From the NCBI GenBank assembly GCA_000149265.1, contig CH003075.1, positions 769,916 through 833,915 on the forward strand: a stretch of DNA of 64,000 nucleotides, read 5' to 3'. A program made the translations under genes and the position numbers. Numbering within the stretch: the stretch's first letter is position 1; each line of letters starts with the position of its first letter. The notes beneath the pieces are model-generated. The model did not search any database. It was not told where the DNA came from and saw only the letters and a program-made list of their open reading frames with translations. This document shows, in pieces, positions 1 to 13,120 of the stretch. Origin of the DNA: Ciona savignyi (lineage: Eukaryota > Chordata > Ascidiacea > Phlebobranchia > Cionidae).

Positions 1-3000
1 ACGGCAATTTCCGACTCCAGACAGCAGAGACATCGGTCCATCGAATGTGTGGAACGAAGATATCTGTGTCCGGTCGCTCCATGATGTCAACGGAGGAGAC
101 GAGTATTCTGCTCGTCAGCATCATTAACCGAGCTCTTGGGAACAAGGTGAGTGACTGGTTGGGCTCATTGAAAAGCGGATAGCACGTTTTATTTGTTGTT
201 TTGTTGTTTTGATGAATGAGCCTGAAACATGAATATCTCACTGATCTGAAAAACTCACTTTTTAATTTACATTTCAATAATGTAATATGCAATTTTTCTA
301 TTTAAAAATAGCTTTACTAATGTACTTTTATAAGAACGCAATATTAATTTCCTTGGTATAAAATTATTTTAATGTGCTTGTTAATTTTTCCTTTAATTCC
401 TCTCTTACCCTCCCATCTTTTGACTTACTCACCACCAAATAATCTCACCCATCCCAGCCACCACATGGGATTGTGTTCAACCGTGGATCTAACCAACTGT
501 GGCAGAGAAATGTTGCCAACAATGATGATGACGACGAAAGTTCAACTCTTTCATGGAATGGTTGGTGATTTAATGTTATTAGGAAGCTTCGTTTTTTCAA
601 ATACCACAACATAAGGTTGAAGCTAATTCCTGTCAAATAGAATGTAGTACTAAATACTAAAAAAATGTACTAAATAAATAAATGTTACTGCTACATGTCT
701 CTGTCTGAATATTTGCTTCAATTTCCAGTTATTTTCATGTTGTGTCGATAAAATGCTTTCCACCAAAGTGTTTAACCAATCTAACCAACTTCCAGCCCTG
801 AATGCTATGAAGTTTGATGTTGATATTGAAAGTGTTGAAAGTCGATATTTCAACCAAGAGGATGAGGAAATTGAAGTGGAAAAGTTGAAAACATTGATTG
901 ATAATCAGCCTGACAACGATACAAACAGAATCAGACTGTCAGAGATCCACTTAAACCGCTATAAGCAATCTAATAAAGGACAAGAGTAAGATTAATCTTA
1001 AATGTTATAATCTTAAAAAAGTGTTTAATTGGATATGAATTTTAGGATTTTTGAAAAGTTTGGTTATCAGAATTTTATATCTGCCATTTCATTACTATAT
1101 TTGACTGACTGTGATTATAATTCATTTTAAACCACTGAATTGAGCAAATGCACTGTGTGAAATGACTGAAAAGTTAACTGGCTGTTTTTTTTAATAACCC
1201 ATTACTGCACTCTACCGCTGAGTCACTAATCTGTTAGGCAGTTTATAAGCAAATTTCATAATCAAACATTTTAAGTATTAATCCTCAAATAAACAAAATG
1301 TCCAAAATTCTTCGCACATTAATTGAAGATAAGGAATTCAAGTTACATCTCGAATTACCCCAAATATATTAAGTTTCATTTTGACTTTATTCTTTTTATT
1401 TAGACTAGCTTACAACATTAATATATATTTACCCATTTTCTCTCCCACCAGTTTAGATATGGCTCTACACACACTATGTGTTGGTATCGAGGTGAATGAA
1501 CAATCGGAGATTCTATGGACTTCATACCTCCCTCTGCTGTTCACACACAACCAAGTCAACAACATGGATCCCGACAATATCATCGAACAAGTCACTTATT
1601 TGCTCCCACTCTCGAAACCAGTTTGGTGCCAGGTATGTAGTCTTTTTAATTACAGTTATCTTGTTGATTTGGCAGATCATTTGAATATTACTGCTGCTAT
1701 AATTCCGTTGCTATTGGTATATCTTAGTCCGACAGATTAGTCTTGTGGATTAGTGCGGCGCCTTTCATCCGAAAGGTTGCAGGTGCGAAACTGGTCGGTA
1801 GCTAGTCGGTACTGTCCTTGGGCAAGGCACTTAATGGTCATTGCCGGAACCCAGCGGATTAATGGTTTCTACTAAATTGAGGGAACATGTGAATCATATA
1901 CAACACACTGCAATAGCTCCGGTAACCCGACGAGGGGCGCGAGTTGATCTGACGATTGCCAGTGTGTTAACCCTTTGGTTTTCCCATTCACGGGGATAAA
2001 GATGAATATCCCTCCTATGTATAAGAGGGTAAACAAAACAAATGCATTTTTTATATCTGTATTGAAATATTTAAATTTCGTATTTTAGAGCCAATGTCAT
2101 TCATTAGATTTTGTTTTATAGATTTTCAAATGGGACTGGTCATACCAAAAACTTGACACGCTGTACGAGAGGTTGATTGAAAACCTCATAAAAAGAGAAG
2201 AATTGTGGGAAAATAAAGGTATTGTTTATTGTGTAGAAACAATGTAACATACACAAAATTTATATGACATCTTTTTATTGTTTTTTTAACAAAATTGTTC
2301 CACACCATCAACGATAATTTGAAAAACTACTATTTTTTAGAGATTATTTCTCATAAATAAAGTCAAAAGTCCATTATTTTTAATCAGGTCAAGATATATT
2401 TTGCCTGGTTTGACATCCTTTCCCATTTAGATGAAATGTCAAAACCAGAATTACTGGGCTTTGTTTTTATTTTGTGTAAATTTTTATTTTATATCATCAG
2501 AGACATTTTGTCTTTATCAGTTTTATTTAGTATTTCTTGTCAGACTTAAAAATATACCTGATTGATTTCAGATGCAATAAAAAGTGAAGATTTTGATTTC
2601 TACTCGTGTTGGTTGCTTGTTACTGTGGTGGAACGCTGCCATGTCACTCTGCACTGCCACGGCACTCAAGCTGCCAGGAAGACTTTAACAGTAAGTTTAA
2701 ATCTATGTTTTATAACAGCTGCTACAATGGTTCAGTAATCAGCAGTCTCAACACATGAAGAAATTAGTAAAAATACGGGAAAGAAAAATGACTTATGCTT
2801 CCACAGGGGGAATTGAATGTGTTTCATTACAACAATGTAAATTTAACAAGCAGAATTCAATAACAACCACTGTAATTAATACTTGCAATAATGCAAACCA
2901 GTAGCTTTGTAGAACCTGTTAATACAGAAGCCTATTTGAGCTTTTGATTGGTAATAATGACATGAAAACCAAGTACATTTTTCACAACCGCACCCTATAT

Positions 3001-6000
3001 AACCATGTCAATAGATGATTGATACACATGTGTTCACAGACCACTTTGAAAGAGTTGTCTGATCTTCGAAAAGTGATTGACAGCTCCAAATTCCCGATCT
3101 CGCGTTCCCATCTCAGCAAATTGTGGCTTGTATTCATTCATCTCACTGAGTTTGGCCATCTACCAACCGCGGTGTATGATGATAGTTTGAGGTAAACAGC
3201 TTGTTTTCTGATCTGTTCTATGTCAGAATATCCAGTGGTATTGTCTATATGTTGGTCAAGGCACCTTATGCACTTTGTTACCCAGTTAATAAAAAATAAA
3301 TAGATAAAACAATTATATCCAATACACAACACTAGTTTCATAACCCCATACTGTTGGTATGAGGGTATTTGATATTCACCGGTGTACTTATTATTATTAT
3401 TGCACTACTGTCTTTGCAGCGTAAATTATAAAATACATTAAAACATTTTGTGCAAATCCCTTTCACATGTTTTTCATACAATTATTAAAGAATACTCCTA
3501 TTTATCACTTCTTGTGGGAAAATATAAAACATCATATCAAGGACATGCATGGCCATAATAAAGTTACCAGCAGTATCACACACATTGTGTAGAGATGTGT
3601 GATTGTTTGTTCACCCATTAAAATACATTGAATACAACAAGTACCTTTCTAAGGCTCAGTAAGCATGCCCCTGCAAGCGGTAGATTCGATCACACAACCC
3701 GCAGTTTGTTAACAAATTCCTGCCATGTGATATTAAACACTTTGCCAACTCTCTTTTTAAAAGTTTTTTTATTGTAAATATTTATATTTTTCCAGCAAAA
3801 CGAGATATGGGATTGTGGTTTCCGAACGAGACTTTGTCGTCCCATTTGCCACCAAACTTCACCAGACTCCTGAGAAACTAAGAGCTTTGTTTAAAGGTAT
3901 TAGCTCTGTTTAAAGCAATTGTTTTTTAAAATTGCTTAGGTTACGTTTTTTCAATTTATGCAAATTAAAATATTAGCAATTGTTGTACTTTCAGCGATTT
4001 ACACTATTTTAGCAATAAACCAGTAAATACATCAGATGCCATTCGTTGTGGAATAGGATATATTTATTCGCATAGTGATGCATAGTCATTTTCAGTACAT
4101 AGAGCGCCCAAAGTAAGGTTGTCTACAACTGTTAAGCTTCCGTTCCTTGTTTTAAACCATGCTGGCCATGTAGCTAGCTGTGTTATTGAGCATTTACCTG
4201 GATTGCTTATTCTGTGGGTTCAGTAAGGTGTTTTTCAAATTACAGCAATAATTCAAGCCATCTCACTGCAATAGCACAGTCGAACTATTTGTGGGAACAC
4301 TGCATATTGTAGTTTTCTGGCCTAAGCATTTTAAATGTATTTTATAATATTTGTCAATGTGTCACCATTGACCGGTTCGTACTAGTAATATCAAACACCT
4401 ATATTACAGTAAATTTTATAAAGTGCATTTGATAAAGATTCGAAAAGAACGTTACCAGTTTGCAACTGAATATACCCACCACCCATGCACCCCACTATGA
4501 TAAAACTTCCAACCCACAGCTGCACTCCTGGCGTGCACTGATGAATTGAAGAGCGCATGCAACAATGCCACACAATGTATGCTGCTCTATCGGTCGCTCT
4601 TGGAGCTCGAAACATCACTGGGTCGATGGGACGCCATCAAAACAATGTGCAGGTATGTTGCTGCTCGGTAAATGTGTTATCACCATATTACTTATGTGCG
4701 TATCTTATCCAAAGGTTTCATGTATTTGTGCACTGGTATTCACTGCGCCAACGCACTTGCTTTAACAAATTATACATTTATTTAATAGTGGTTTTACAAT
4801 GTTATTCCAGACCAATTAGCTTAGTATTTTAGTTAGTCGCTTATAAGCCTTGCTGGTGCGAAACTGGTCGCTAACTGGTTGGTTGTGTCCTTGGGCAAGG
4901 CACTTTACAGACATTGCTGGACTCAGGGGATCATTTGGTTCTACCAAATTAAAGCACAACACAATGCAATATCTCCGGTAACCCGAAGGTGGGTGCGAGG
5001 TAATCTGACGATTGCCGTGTGTAAATGCCCATTGCGTTTTCCCATTCACGGGGATAAAAATATCTTTTTGCTATTTACCCTGTTTTATCACTGAGATTAT
5101 TATAATGTCCTAACCCTTTCAAACTCCACAACAACAAATTAGCAATAGTCAAATCGAATTTACCATCACAGTCGTTTGGTTGCGAATATCGGCACTCCAA
5201 GCGAAAGTGATGTCAATGATGATAAGATATCGCAGCAATCCAGTGTCGATCAAGTGTGGAATATGTGGGCGGAAGCGATACTACAATCCCACAATTCTGT
5301 CATCATTACTCAGGTAATATATTCCTTATATGCTGTAGCATAGTGCATGGATAGCAAATCCTATTTATCAACAGGGATGGGGGGAAATATGGGGGTTGAT
5401 TCAGAAGCATTCGTTATATACCACATGTTATTGTTAAGTTGTTGTAGCTATTGCAAAGTTCACTATTTAGTGTTAATTTTTGAAGTAGTCAAATTCACTT
5501 AAAAGTAATGGATTATGTAAAGCCTGTTCAGTTTTATGGCAAGGCATACAACTTGACATAACAATGGCAGTGGTAGTGGATCGAACCCAGAACCTACCTG
5601 GTTCAAGCCCTATGCTTAAACCTCCATGTCATGACAGCAGACAAATGAAATGGATAGCAAAGTTGGGCAGTTAATACCTTTCACTGTGAATCATAGAATT
5701 GGTTGCATCACTGAACATTTAAACATTTGTATTTTGTGTTTGGCTATTTATTAAATTGATGTTTTTGCAATTGGTTATATTTTTTAATCATCTCATGCAT
5801 ATCAAATGTCCCCCAGACATTTGATCGTGCGATCACAGCGGCACCACACAACGCAAAGTTGGCTTACATGGCTGCATTGTACCAACTCAACTCGGATAGC
5901 AGAGATATAGAAGCAGCATTACTCTACCTCGAAACTTGCTTGGGATATTATCTCGACCTTGGAGGTAAATATTTCATTTTCTTCATAAACTACCAACAGA

Positions 6001-9000
6001 CCTCTTAACATTTGGTAATTTGTAAAGAAAGCCTTAGCATGTATCATCCATTTTTAGCCATTTTTTTGTAGATTTTGAATAGCTCCCTTCAGCCACCACA
6101 CAGTAACCCAAGACAATGGATCTTATCCTCCCCTTTAATCAATCACAAATGGGTAGTGAACACCCATCCCTGACCGCTAAGCTTTTAGTTTCATTGGAAA
6201 CTCTCTCATGATAAACCTTTTAAAGGATAAACCTACCCCCCATGTATTATGTATCATAATTCAACCAGATTGAATTACCCCTTATGTCTTTATTGTTATT
6301 TGTCTTTTTACCTTTTTGTGCGTTGCAAATTAAAATGCAGACACTTTTACCAGATTTCATTACTTTTACTATGACTAAAAGATACTTGCAGTTTTACATT
6401 TGTCTTCTGTTAATTGAACAATTCTCGTAGAAAACGAAGGCATGGTGGCTTCGGAGTTACACCAGTTGTTTCGTAATCTTCTCAAACACGAAGCAATACT
6501 ACGACCTCTAGTGGGTGGGTTGAAACCTCGCAAAGACGTCTCTCCTCAACTGTTTGAATCGTACAAAGTCTACTTCTGGCTCTCCTATTGGTAAGTGGTT
6601 TGACCAATGTGTGTTGTGTTTGTTGTCTTGGGACATCTGCTGATCTGTGAACATTTTCAGTTGAAGATTTTATTATTGGTGTAAAATATTTGTCTTTTAA
6701 AGCAATTTAATATAAATTGGAGTTGAAATATTAAAAATTTAGTTTGTAAACACAAGTTAAATCTGTGGTAGACTTTCAAGAATCCTGGTTTACACCAGCC
6801 AATAATAACTATAATACTGTCACTGTCACGGTAACATCAGGACTAAATACACTGAGGAACAGAATTTTTTAGAATATTTCATAATTTCCAACTATTCCCA
6901 TGAACACCAGCATGTTGAATGACCTGGTCACCAATGAACCACTGTGCGCACCAGACGAACCAATCGTAACCTTGGACATCAATGATCTGTATGAAGCGGC
7001 ATTGAAAGATGTGTCGGACAATGATCAGCGGAAAACAATTTGGCTCCGGTTCGCTATAAATTTTTTTTACCATTTATCACCTGAAATAGATGTAGCAAAG
7101 TAATTCCACATAGCCCTGATGATAATTTATCTTGAATAGAAACAGAAACCTAATTAAAGTAGTTTCTTTTGATTTATATTGTTTATAAATAAACATAAAT
7201 CATCTAGTGGAAGATTTCTATGAAGAACTTTGTTTTTCAGATATTTTCTTCATGTCCGATCACATCCTCCTGTCTCTCACACTTCTCTTCTCTCCTCCCA
7301 CACTGCTCCCTCCTCCCAAACTGCTCCTCCCACCTTCCACACTGCTCCTTCCTCCTCCCACACCGCTCCTCCCACCTCCTACACTGCTCCCACCACTGAC
7401 AGACAGCTCCGACTCCAGTGGCTCAAACATCTCACTTTCCTCCTCAAGCGATGTCTCTCAACCACCCCATGCAAGATAAAAATCTCCCAAAACGCCATGA
7501 TATCAACAAAAAATCAGAGAATTTATTTCACAGATTATTCCTTTCATAATCAAGTAAGTTATTATAAATAATGATAAATTAGTTATGTTTTTGAATTTTT
7601 ATTGGCATTTTAATTTAGTCAGTTTGCTGAATTTTTTATCATAATGTTACACTTTAATCACTTTTACTTTCCAAGTGATTGGATATTGTATTATGTTGTA
7701 TTTGATAATAATTATGTTAATCTACTGTATACTTAAATATCATCGATTGCCTTTGGCTCACAGCCCAATTTAAGTCTATTAAAGCTGGCAACATGGTAGA
7801 GTTTGTACGTTGAAAATTTTTATCATCAGATCACCTTTATATAAGGTTGCTGTGGATACTACAGTATTTTGCTTATGGTGGGATTATTTTCAATTTGTTT
7901 ATAACCCACCAGAATCCACTGAATTGTTGAAATGTTTATAAAGGTTTCTTGCCCAATGACAAGTGTCACTAACATGTAGTCGGTGTAAACATACAACCTC
8001 CTGACTGGTAATCCGAAACAAGATCAGCTTGTTATATGAATAAAACACATAACTCTATTTTTTCAGGTGGCTTCCCTATATCTAAGCTGCTTCCCTACTC
8101 AGCATTCGTCAATTGCCATGTCCATACTGACAAATGCCATGCCAACCAACATACCATTGGTATTAAAGTAAGTACAATATGCATGCATCAGTATCTATAT
8201 GCCTATTTTTAAAACTGGTTATTTGAACACTCCTAATCCTTCATTATGTTTGGTTATTTGTAAAGAATAAACCAGTAAGAATGCAGATATTTCTTTCGCT
8301 GCATGTTTCTTGCTATTTTGTGTGCAGTTATTACATTAACTGTAGATGATAAAATGGACAAAAAATACAAGCACTCAAAACATTAATGAATACTCCTTCG
8401 ATAATAGTGCTAATATAGCATTAGACTACTGGTAAACGTGTAATGCATATACGTTGTTGTTTTCAACATTTTAACTTTATGGCAAATTGGCAGTACTAAG
8501 GTTCTAGCTAGTTAGTGTAAAATGATTGGCTTTTACCGGCTAACGACCTTTTACCTGCAAGTTGTCATAAATCCATGCATAAAGTAATTATGAAGAAGGT
8601 TTTGACCAACACATCTGTATGAAATAGAAGGCTGAACGAAGGCAACAATGCAATCATTATTTTTCTCTTCATAATTACATTATGCATAGGTTTATTATTA
8701 TTTTTTCCATTTTATAGATCTGTGGAAGCTCTGCTCCGAGCCGAAGATCGAAGTTCCATCCTCGCTCTGATGTGGAGTTTGACCTCCGGAGCCAGCTCCT
8801 CTGGACTCTGTTTCCACCCTAGAGTATGGAAGATGTGAGTATTTCTCCTGTGTTTACCTTACAATCCTCAACTTTTGTTTTGTTTCCATCAACTTAAGAA
8901 CCACATCAACACTGCTTGCCATGGGAAAACACAAACAGGTAATCCTTACAAAAATGTAACTTTATTCAAAAGAATCCATAATAAAAGGCATCTAAGTGAA

Positions 9001-9693
9001 TAAAAAAGCTTATCTTTAAATTTTTATTAAAATAACTATGTCTATTGGAAATATGACACACATTGTTTGATATTTACAGGCTCTTCGATTATATCAGCAA
9101 TCTCTCTCTCTTCTTCAGCACAACAAAGAGCTTTGGCGAGATGTAACTACACGAATATGATTCTAATTATTCACTGTTTTATTGCAGCAGAGTCTATCTG
9201 AAGAGCAAGTATAATTTTATTCTTTACAGGGAAAGTGGAAAAACAGAATGAGTAGTTTATTAGAATTCAGAGTTTAACAAGAGTTTTTAGTGTTTACAAG
9301 TTTCCGCATACATATTCAGGAAGAATGGATCGCAGTTTGTCAAGTGTATTTTTTTCGATTTTGTGTTTGTTGTTTGTACCAGACTTCGATTCTCAAACAG
9401 CAGTTTTTAGTTGCAACTTTACTATATGATACAGAACAGATTCAGATTCAGGTTTGATCTAGTTTTGTTATAGCTGCAAGAGAGTTTAAGGTTCCGTTCT
9501 TAGCTTAAAGATACAGCAGAATTTCCAAAGGTTGTGTTTACCTTCCCGCTTCGAGCTCCTTTGTCTGTAGGTTGCCACTGCTGCGCTTGTCCATGGGAAC
9601 AGGAATTTGCTGACCGAAATCGAGCAATCTATGTCCCATTTATTGGGTTTAGAGATGGCACAGCTTTTAAGGGATGATTTACCTGCAACTTAA
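1..9693 (+). CDS. ZFC3H1: ZFC3H1-like protein, 3' part (19 exons, 5' end outside window)
   Basis: Exons: 1-146, 458-560, 769-985, 1452-1632, 2122-2218, 2572-2690, 3040-3191, 3796-3896, 4520-4652, 5172-5313, 5817-5964, 6431-6590, 6911-7099, 7241-7553, 8067-8167, 8718-8834, 8899-8938, 9080-9142, 9571-9693. All introns are GT-AG and the reading phase carries through every junction to the TAA at 9691. The product resembles the C-terminal helical-repeat half of vertebrate ZFC3H1, the scaffold linking the nuclear exosome helicase MTR4 to polyadenylated RNA (PAXT). Landmarks in order include an LLVSIIN segment, the repeat helices around ALHTLCVGIEVN, the DYSFHNQV block, the ALRLYQQSL helix, and a helical tail after LVHGNRNLL. 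The zinc-finger region is upstream of the window. Exon 14 encodes a lineage-specific proline-rich repeat. Introns 4 and 9 hold SINE copies. The ortholog call rests on remembered family sequence. Confidence 0.85.
1738..2037 (+). repeat. SINE family A, near-complete copy (ZFC3H1 intron 4)
   Basis: The best preserved copy of a dispersed ~290-bp repeat. It has a tRNA-like A box (GTGGATTAGTGCGGCG), a B-box-like GGTGCGAAACTGG, a middle core with CCTTGGGCAAGGCACTTA and CCCAGCGGATTAATGG, then CAACACACTGCAATAGCTC, and a 3' end at TTCACGGGGATAAAGATG. The layout (tRNA-related head plus unrelated body) is that of a SINE. Similar ascidian composite SINEs are known, but the identity to a named family was not checked. 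Confidence 0.75.
4850..5062 (+). repeat. SINE family A copy (ZFC3H1 intron 9)
   Basis: Carries the GTGCGAAACTGGTCGCTA, CCTTGGGCAAGGCAC and CATTCACGGGGATAAA blocks of family A. It lacks the first ~40 bases of the head. Confidence 0.75.
7268..7395 (+). repeat. Coding minisatellite inside ZFC3H1 exon 14
   Basis: A degenerate tandem repeat of roughly 21-24 bp (core CACACTGCTCCTCCCACC) is read in frame as about five HTAP(P/S)-(T/S)-type units. It sits between two conserved segments of the ZFC3H1 helical region, so it is an in-frame insertion, probably a disordered Pro/Ser/Thr loop. The purine/pyrimidine strand asymmetry is strong (pyrimidine-rich + strand). Confidence 0.85.
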
Positions 9694-11714
9694 TTCAGGT
9701 CTGAGCCTGTTGACTAAAATTTTTATTCATTTGTTATATATTAGTAAAAGTATAAATACTATTATTGTTAAAAATTTGACTTAAGATGTATAGGATATTT
9801 ATGTTTAAACCTTTTTAAAAAGGTAGAAGCGTCAAGACATTAATAATTGTCGGATAACGTGGGTAGCTCTTGCAGTGTGTTGTGTATGCTTGGGAAGTTG
9901 TTACTATTAATTTAACCCATTAATCTACTCGGTTTAGACTATTCTTCGTATGTGTCTTGCCCAAGAACACAACCGACTTGCTAGTGGCTAGTTTTGATAT
10001 CACATTTTAACTACCTGGCTTAATAGATCCATGAAAGTTTGACCGCTATAATATTTTTGTGTTATAACTTGATGGTATTGTTTTCAATAGTTCTTCCATA
10101 TTTGTATACTTGTTTACAGAATACAATTTTTGTTATTTATCTCTTTAACGGCAACTTGGGAAGTTAAGAAGTACTCAAAGTGACCAGCACTCGGACTTTA
10201 TTGGCAACATGAAAAACATCTTGAAGTTTCTTTTAATTCTGTAATCTGCTGCTTTGGCTCTCCTGGATATAATTCAGTCCATTATTGCCAAGTGCGCAGT
10301 TTTCCGCTTCGTTCTTCTTGTCTTGGAAACTTTTCAAGAAGTCATCTCATCGGTGCCTCGTCCAGGATGAAACATAAATTTGCTTCACAGGAACAAGGGA
10401 AGACAGAAGTCGCAGATGGTGCTCAACAAAGAGACGACGCTATTTCCACTCTGGTGCAAATCTATCCTGGCAACTTCACAATCTGTATTTCTCTCCAATA
10501 CCATCGACCTCCTTCCATGTTTTTTCAGAAGAAGATTTATTTGCAAAACTACTATTATCAACCTACAAGCTCATAGGATATTTCGTGCTGACAAGTTGCA
10601 CACACCCATTATTCTGTTAACGAAACAACCCTCCGTATGAAAAAGTGAAGAATAAGTGTCACCAACCACTAAACTTCTGTATGGTTCGAGCTATAAGGGT
10701 TCTTACTATTGTTGTACTGCCTTGTCGATTATTTTTATGTTTTTTATTTAGTCAATACAGCCTGAATTTTGTAAACTGTATGTGTCAATATTTGTTATTT
10801 TTTGTTTTAACATTTATTTGTCAGTGCCTTACGTTGGAATGTGTGTCAAAACTTTTTTCTGTGTGAATTTCTATGGTTTGCTTGAATCCATCTTTGTTTG
10901 ATTTAATTGTAAATACACACTCAGTGCAAATGTCAGTTGGTGTAGTTTAGGGAGCCGTTGCAGGCCGCTTGCCTATTGTGCTGGATTGTTCCATGTAGGC
11001 CCCAGGTAAGCCAGTCACAGCACCTGATGCAATCTGCGATTTCCTTTGCGCTGTCTCGACTCTCAGGGTTGCGCTAATTAATTGAGGTTTCTGCGTAAAC
11101 GTCTCCTGGACTTGACTACTGTTTTCTGTGGTTTTGTAGATCAAATCTTCAGTAGTTTGATGACATCAATTGTATTGAGCAATTGTGGCGATTAACTTAA
11201 TACCAGTTACGAGTTAAATCGTTAGATGTTTTAACGACATAGATTGCAGATAAAACTCCCTAGTATCGTAAATTACAAGATGTTTCTTAATGCGTTAGGA
11301 GCTCTCCTGTTAGGAGGCCCTCTCCACGAGCCAAATTGAAATAAACTTGTATAGCCTAAGTATTCGACAGCTACGGTAATAATAGTTCAGTGATGACGCA
11401 AATGTCAGCTGCGGCGATTATAAATCCTATGTAAACACTACAGGTCGCTACAGTAGAATGGCAATTTAAGTTAGACATGATTTTAGATTTTGCAATCGTA
11501 CGAAACTGGTTGTGAGCCTTAAATCTTTAATTTAAAATAATTCAAATTGAGGAATGGCTACAAAACACTTTTTAAGCAGCCTTCGTTATTTTACCAGGTA
11601 AGTCTGTTGTTTAATATTAAAATCTCCATTATACCACTATGTTGTAACTTCAGCAGAATTAATCGTCGTATTACGTGACTGCAAAGTTTCATTGCGATCA
11701 TATCTAGTTTTATA
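9694..11714. other. Intergenic or 3' UTR region, no gene assigned
   Basis: Lies downstream of the ZFC3H1 stop. It contains a reverse family-A SINE fragment (about 9850-10015) and overlapping open frames of 86-94 codons between 10292 and 10640, plus a 65-codon minus-strand frame at 10947-11144. None matches a family I recognise. They could be 3' UTR, a noncoding transcript or chance frames. AATAAA occurs near 11341. Confidence 0.5.
9850..10015 (-). repeat. SINE family A fragment
   Basis: The reverse complement matches the central part of family A: CAGTGTGTTGTGTAT, CCCATTAATCTACTCGG and TGTCTTGCCCAAGAACACAA are all recognisable but diverged. Confidence 0.6.
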
Positions 11715-12055
11715 TATTGGTAACTAGAAAGTGTCAACCCCGTGATTAACCACCACTACGTAAATCACATTTTGTAGACTATATGCTTATGCAAGAAGGG
11801 TCCCAAAATACAATTGGTATATTTTATACACCGAGTAGGCCTATGTGGTTTGTTTCTGCGACACGAAACGCATGGGTCCCTGAGGTAACAGACTGATCTT
11901 GTTATCCATAATATATGTGCAAGTCAGGTCCATGTTATCTGACCTTTCAGAAGGTTTCAACCGGAGCGTCATAGTTTTGTGTCTGCAAGCATAAACTAAT
12001 GGGTCCCATAGTTACTAAACTAAATTTCTTTTTCATGGCCAATTAAAAAAGTATA
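11715..12055 (-). mobile_element. Solo end of the array-carrying repeat family
   Basis: In reverse complement it shows the same right end found at 54240-54388 and 57430-57597: TATGGGACCCAT, then TTTATGCTTGC, then a stretch with GTGTATAAAAT-like and GGGACCC motifs, then GTGGTGGTTAA and GGTTGACACTTTCTAG. Here the copy carries no satellite units. This shows the right terminus exists as a dispersed repeat independent of the BPI-like intron. Confidence 0.65.
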
Positions 12056-12124
12056 TTCGTGGGGGAAAGATTTTTAATTCTCAGTTTTAAATCTTCTGTA
12101 ATATACACATTTTAATTGTTATGT

Positions 12125-13120
12125 AATTAAAACATAAACTAGCCAACGCTCCGGTACTCGTTTCCAAGAAGGGAAAGTAATTTTATTCTGGACACAGACG
12201 CAAGTGGTTCTGGCATAGGCGCGATCTTATCTCGAAATTAGGATTTTAAGGAAGTGGTAATAGCGTATGCAAGTTTTTTTTTAGTTTTTTTACTGAGCTA
12301 AGTTTCGAACCCATGATGGGCTCGTCATCAGAAAGTTTTTTTCTGTAAGAGATGGTATATATGTATCGGCCGCGTTAACCATTCGGCCAAACGAGCGTGT
12401 GCAAGTCGTGCACCATCAGCTACGGAAACATTATTGTGCCACCTTTCAAGAACTTTTAGTGATAGTTGACTTTGTACACCGCTTTTTCGTCGTATTTATG
12501 CATGTATGCTAAGCATGCTTTACTGAAGTGTCTATTGTCTTTTTTACGAAGCAAAGGTTATGCTAGCTCGCTGGATTAGTCCCCTAACATGCACGACTTC
12601 ACCGTAGAACATAGGCCAGGAAATAAGCACCATAACTCGGACACAATATCACTTTATTGTTGCCGCCGAAATTCAAGCACTGATTGCTCCTTATTTGGCA
12701 AAATGAAGATCCTGTTAATCATTCGGTATAAATACACAAGCCAGGCTACACCTCATAGCTTCCTCGCTAACGGACGGTCAACTGTATTGTAATCAATGGG
12801 ATGTGATAGAAATAGTAAACGGTATTCTTTACCGAACTTGGTTAACAAATGAGAATAATTAGGATAACTCGGAAATCAGCTTGTTGGTTGCCGCAAATAA
12901 AGTAGGCCTACGCTGGGAGGTTTTTTATCAATTACATGTGTTGAGGAGAGTCGGAAATTTAGGTACCACCAAAACCACCGCAAAAATTCAAGGAAGATAT
13001 TATTGGCTTCATATGAGAGCGGACATACGAAAGTGGTGCACTGTCTGTGCCAGGATAAAAACCGATACATGGTAGACATCGTGCCAACTTGCAGCAATCG
13101 CTGAATACCTACCAAGAAAA
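12125..13120 (+). pseudogene. Decayed Ty3/Gypsy retrotransposon pol fragment
   Basis: Broken frames contain, in order, the RNase H start (FILDTDASGSGIGAIL near 12180-12230), VVIAYAS near 12255-12270, an ELL..VDFVH-like segment near 12450-12480, the HDFTVEHRPGNKHHNSD block near 12590-12645, and an H2C2 integrase zinc-finger segment (GRYYWLHMRADIRKWC, near 12990-13050). This order is typical of Ty3/Gypsy RNase H followed by integrase. Multiple stops and frame changes show it is dead. No LTR was seen. A SINE is inserted inside it. Confidence 0.85.
12274..12394 (-). mobile_element. SINE family B, nested in Gypsy pol
   Basis: In reverse complement: TTTGGCCGAATGGTTAACGC (A box of a tRNA-Ser/Leu type), a middle segment with CATATATACC, then GGGTTCGAAACTT (B box), and an A-rich tail. 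It is flanked by near-identical 11-bp duplications, GCGTATGCAAG at 12263-12273 and GCGTGTGCAAG at 12395-12405, as expected for LINE-driven insertion. Confidence 0.8.

Noticed and set aside
729..768. ZFC3H1 exon 3 starting at the AG at 728
   Set aside because: No upstream donor gives a compatible phase. The acceptor at 768 pairs in phase with the donor at 560 and gives a better family match.
4391..5094. Short frames on both strands around 4.4-5.1 kb
   Set aside because: They overlap ZFC3H1 exon 9 in wrong frames or lie in the SINE A copy of the next intron.
9143..9160. ZFC3H1 ending at the TGA at 9158
   Set aside because: Reading through gives an abrupt end. Splicing at 9142 to 9571 keeps phase and adds a helical tail that fits the family C-terminus.
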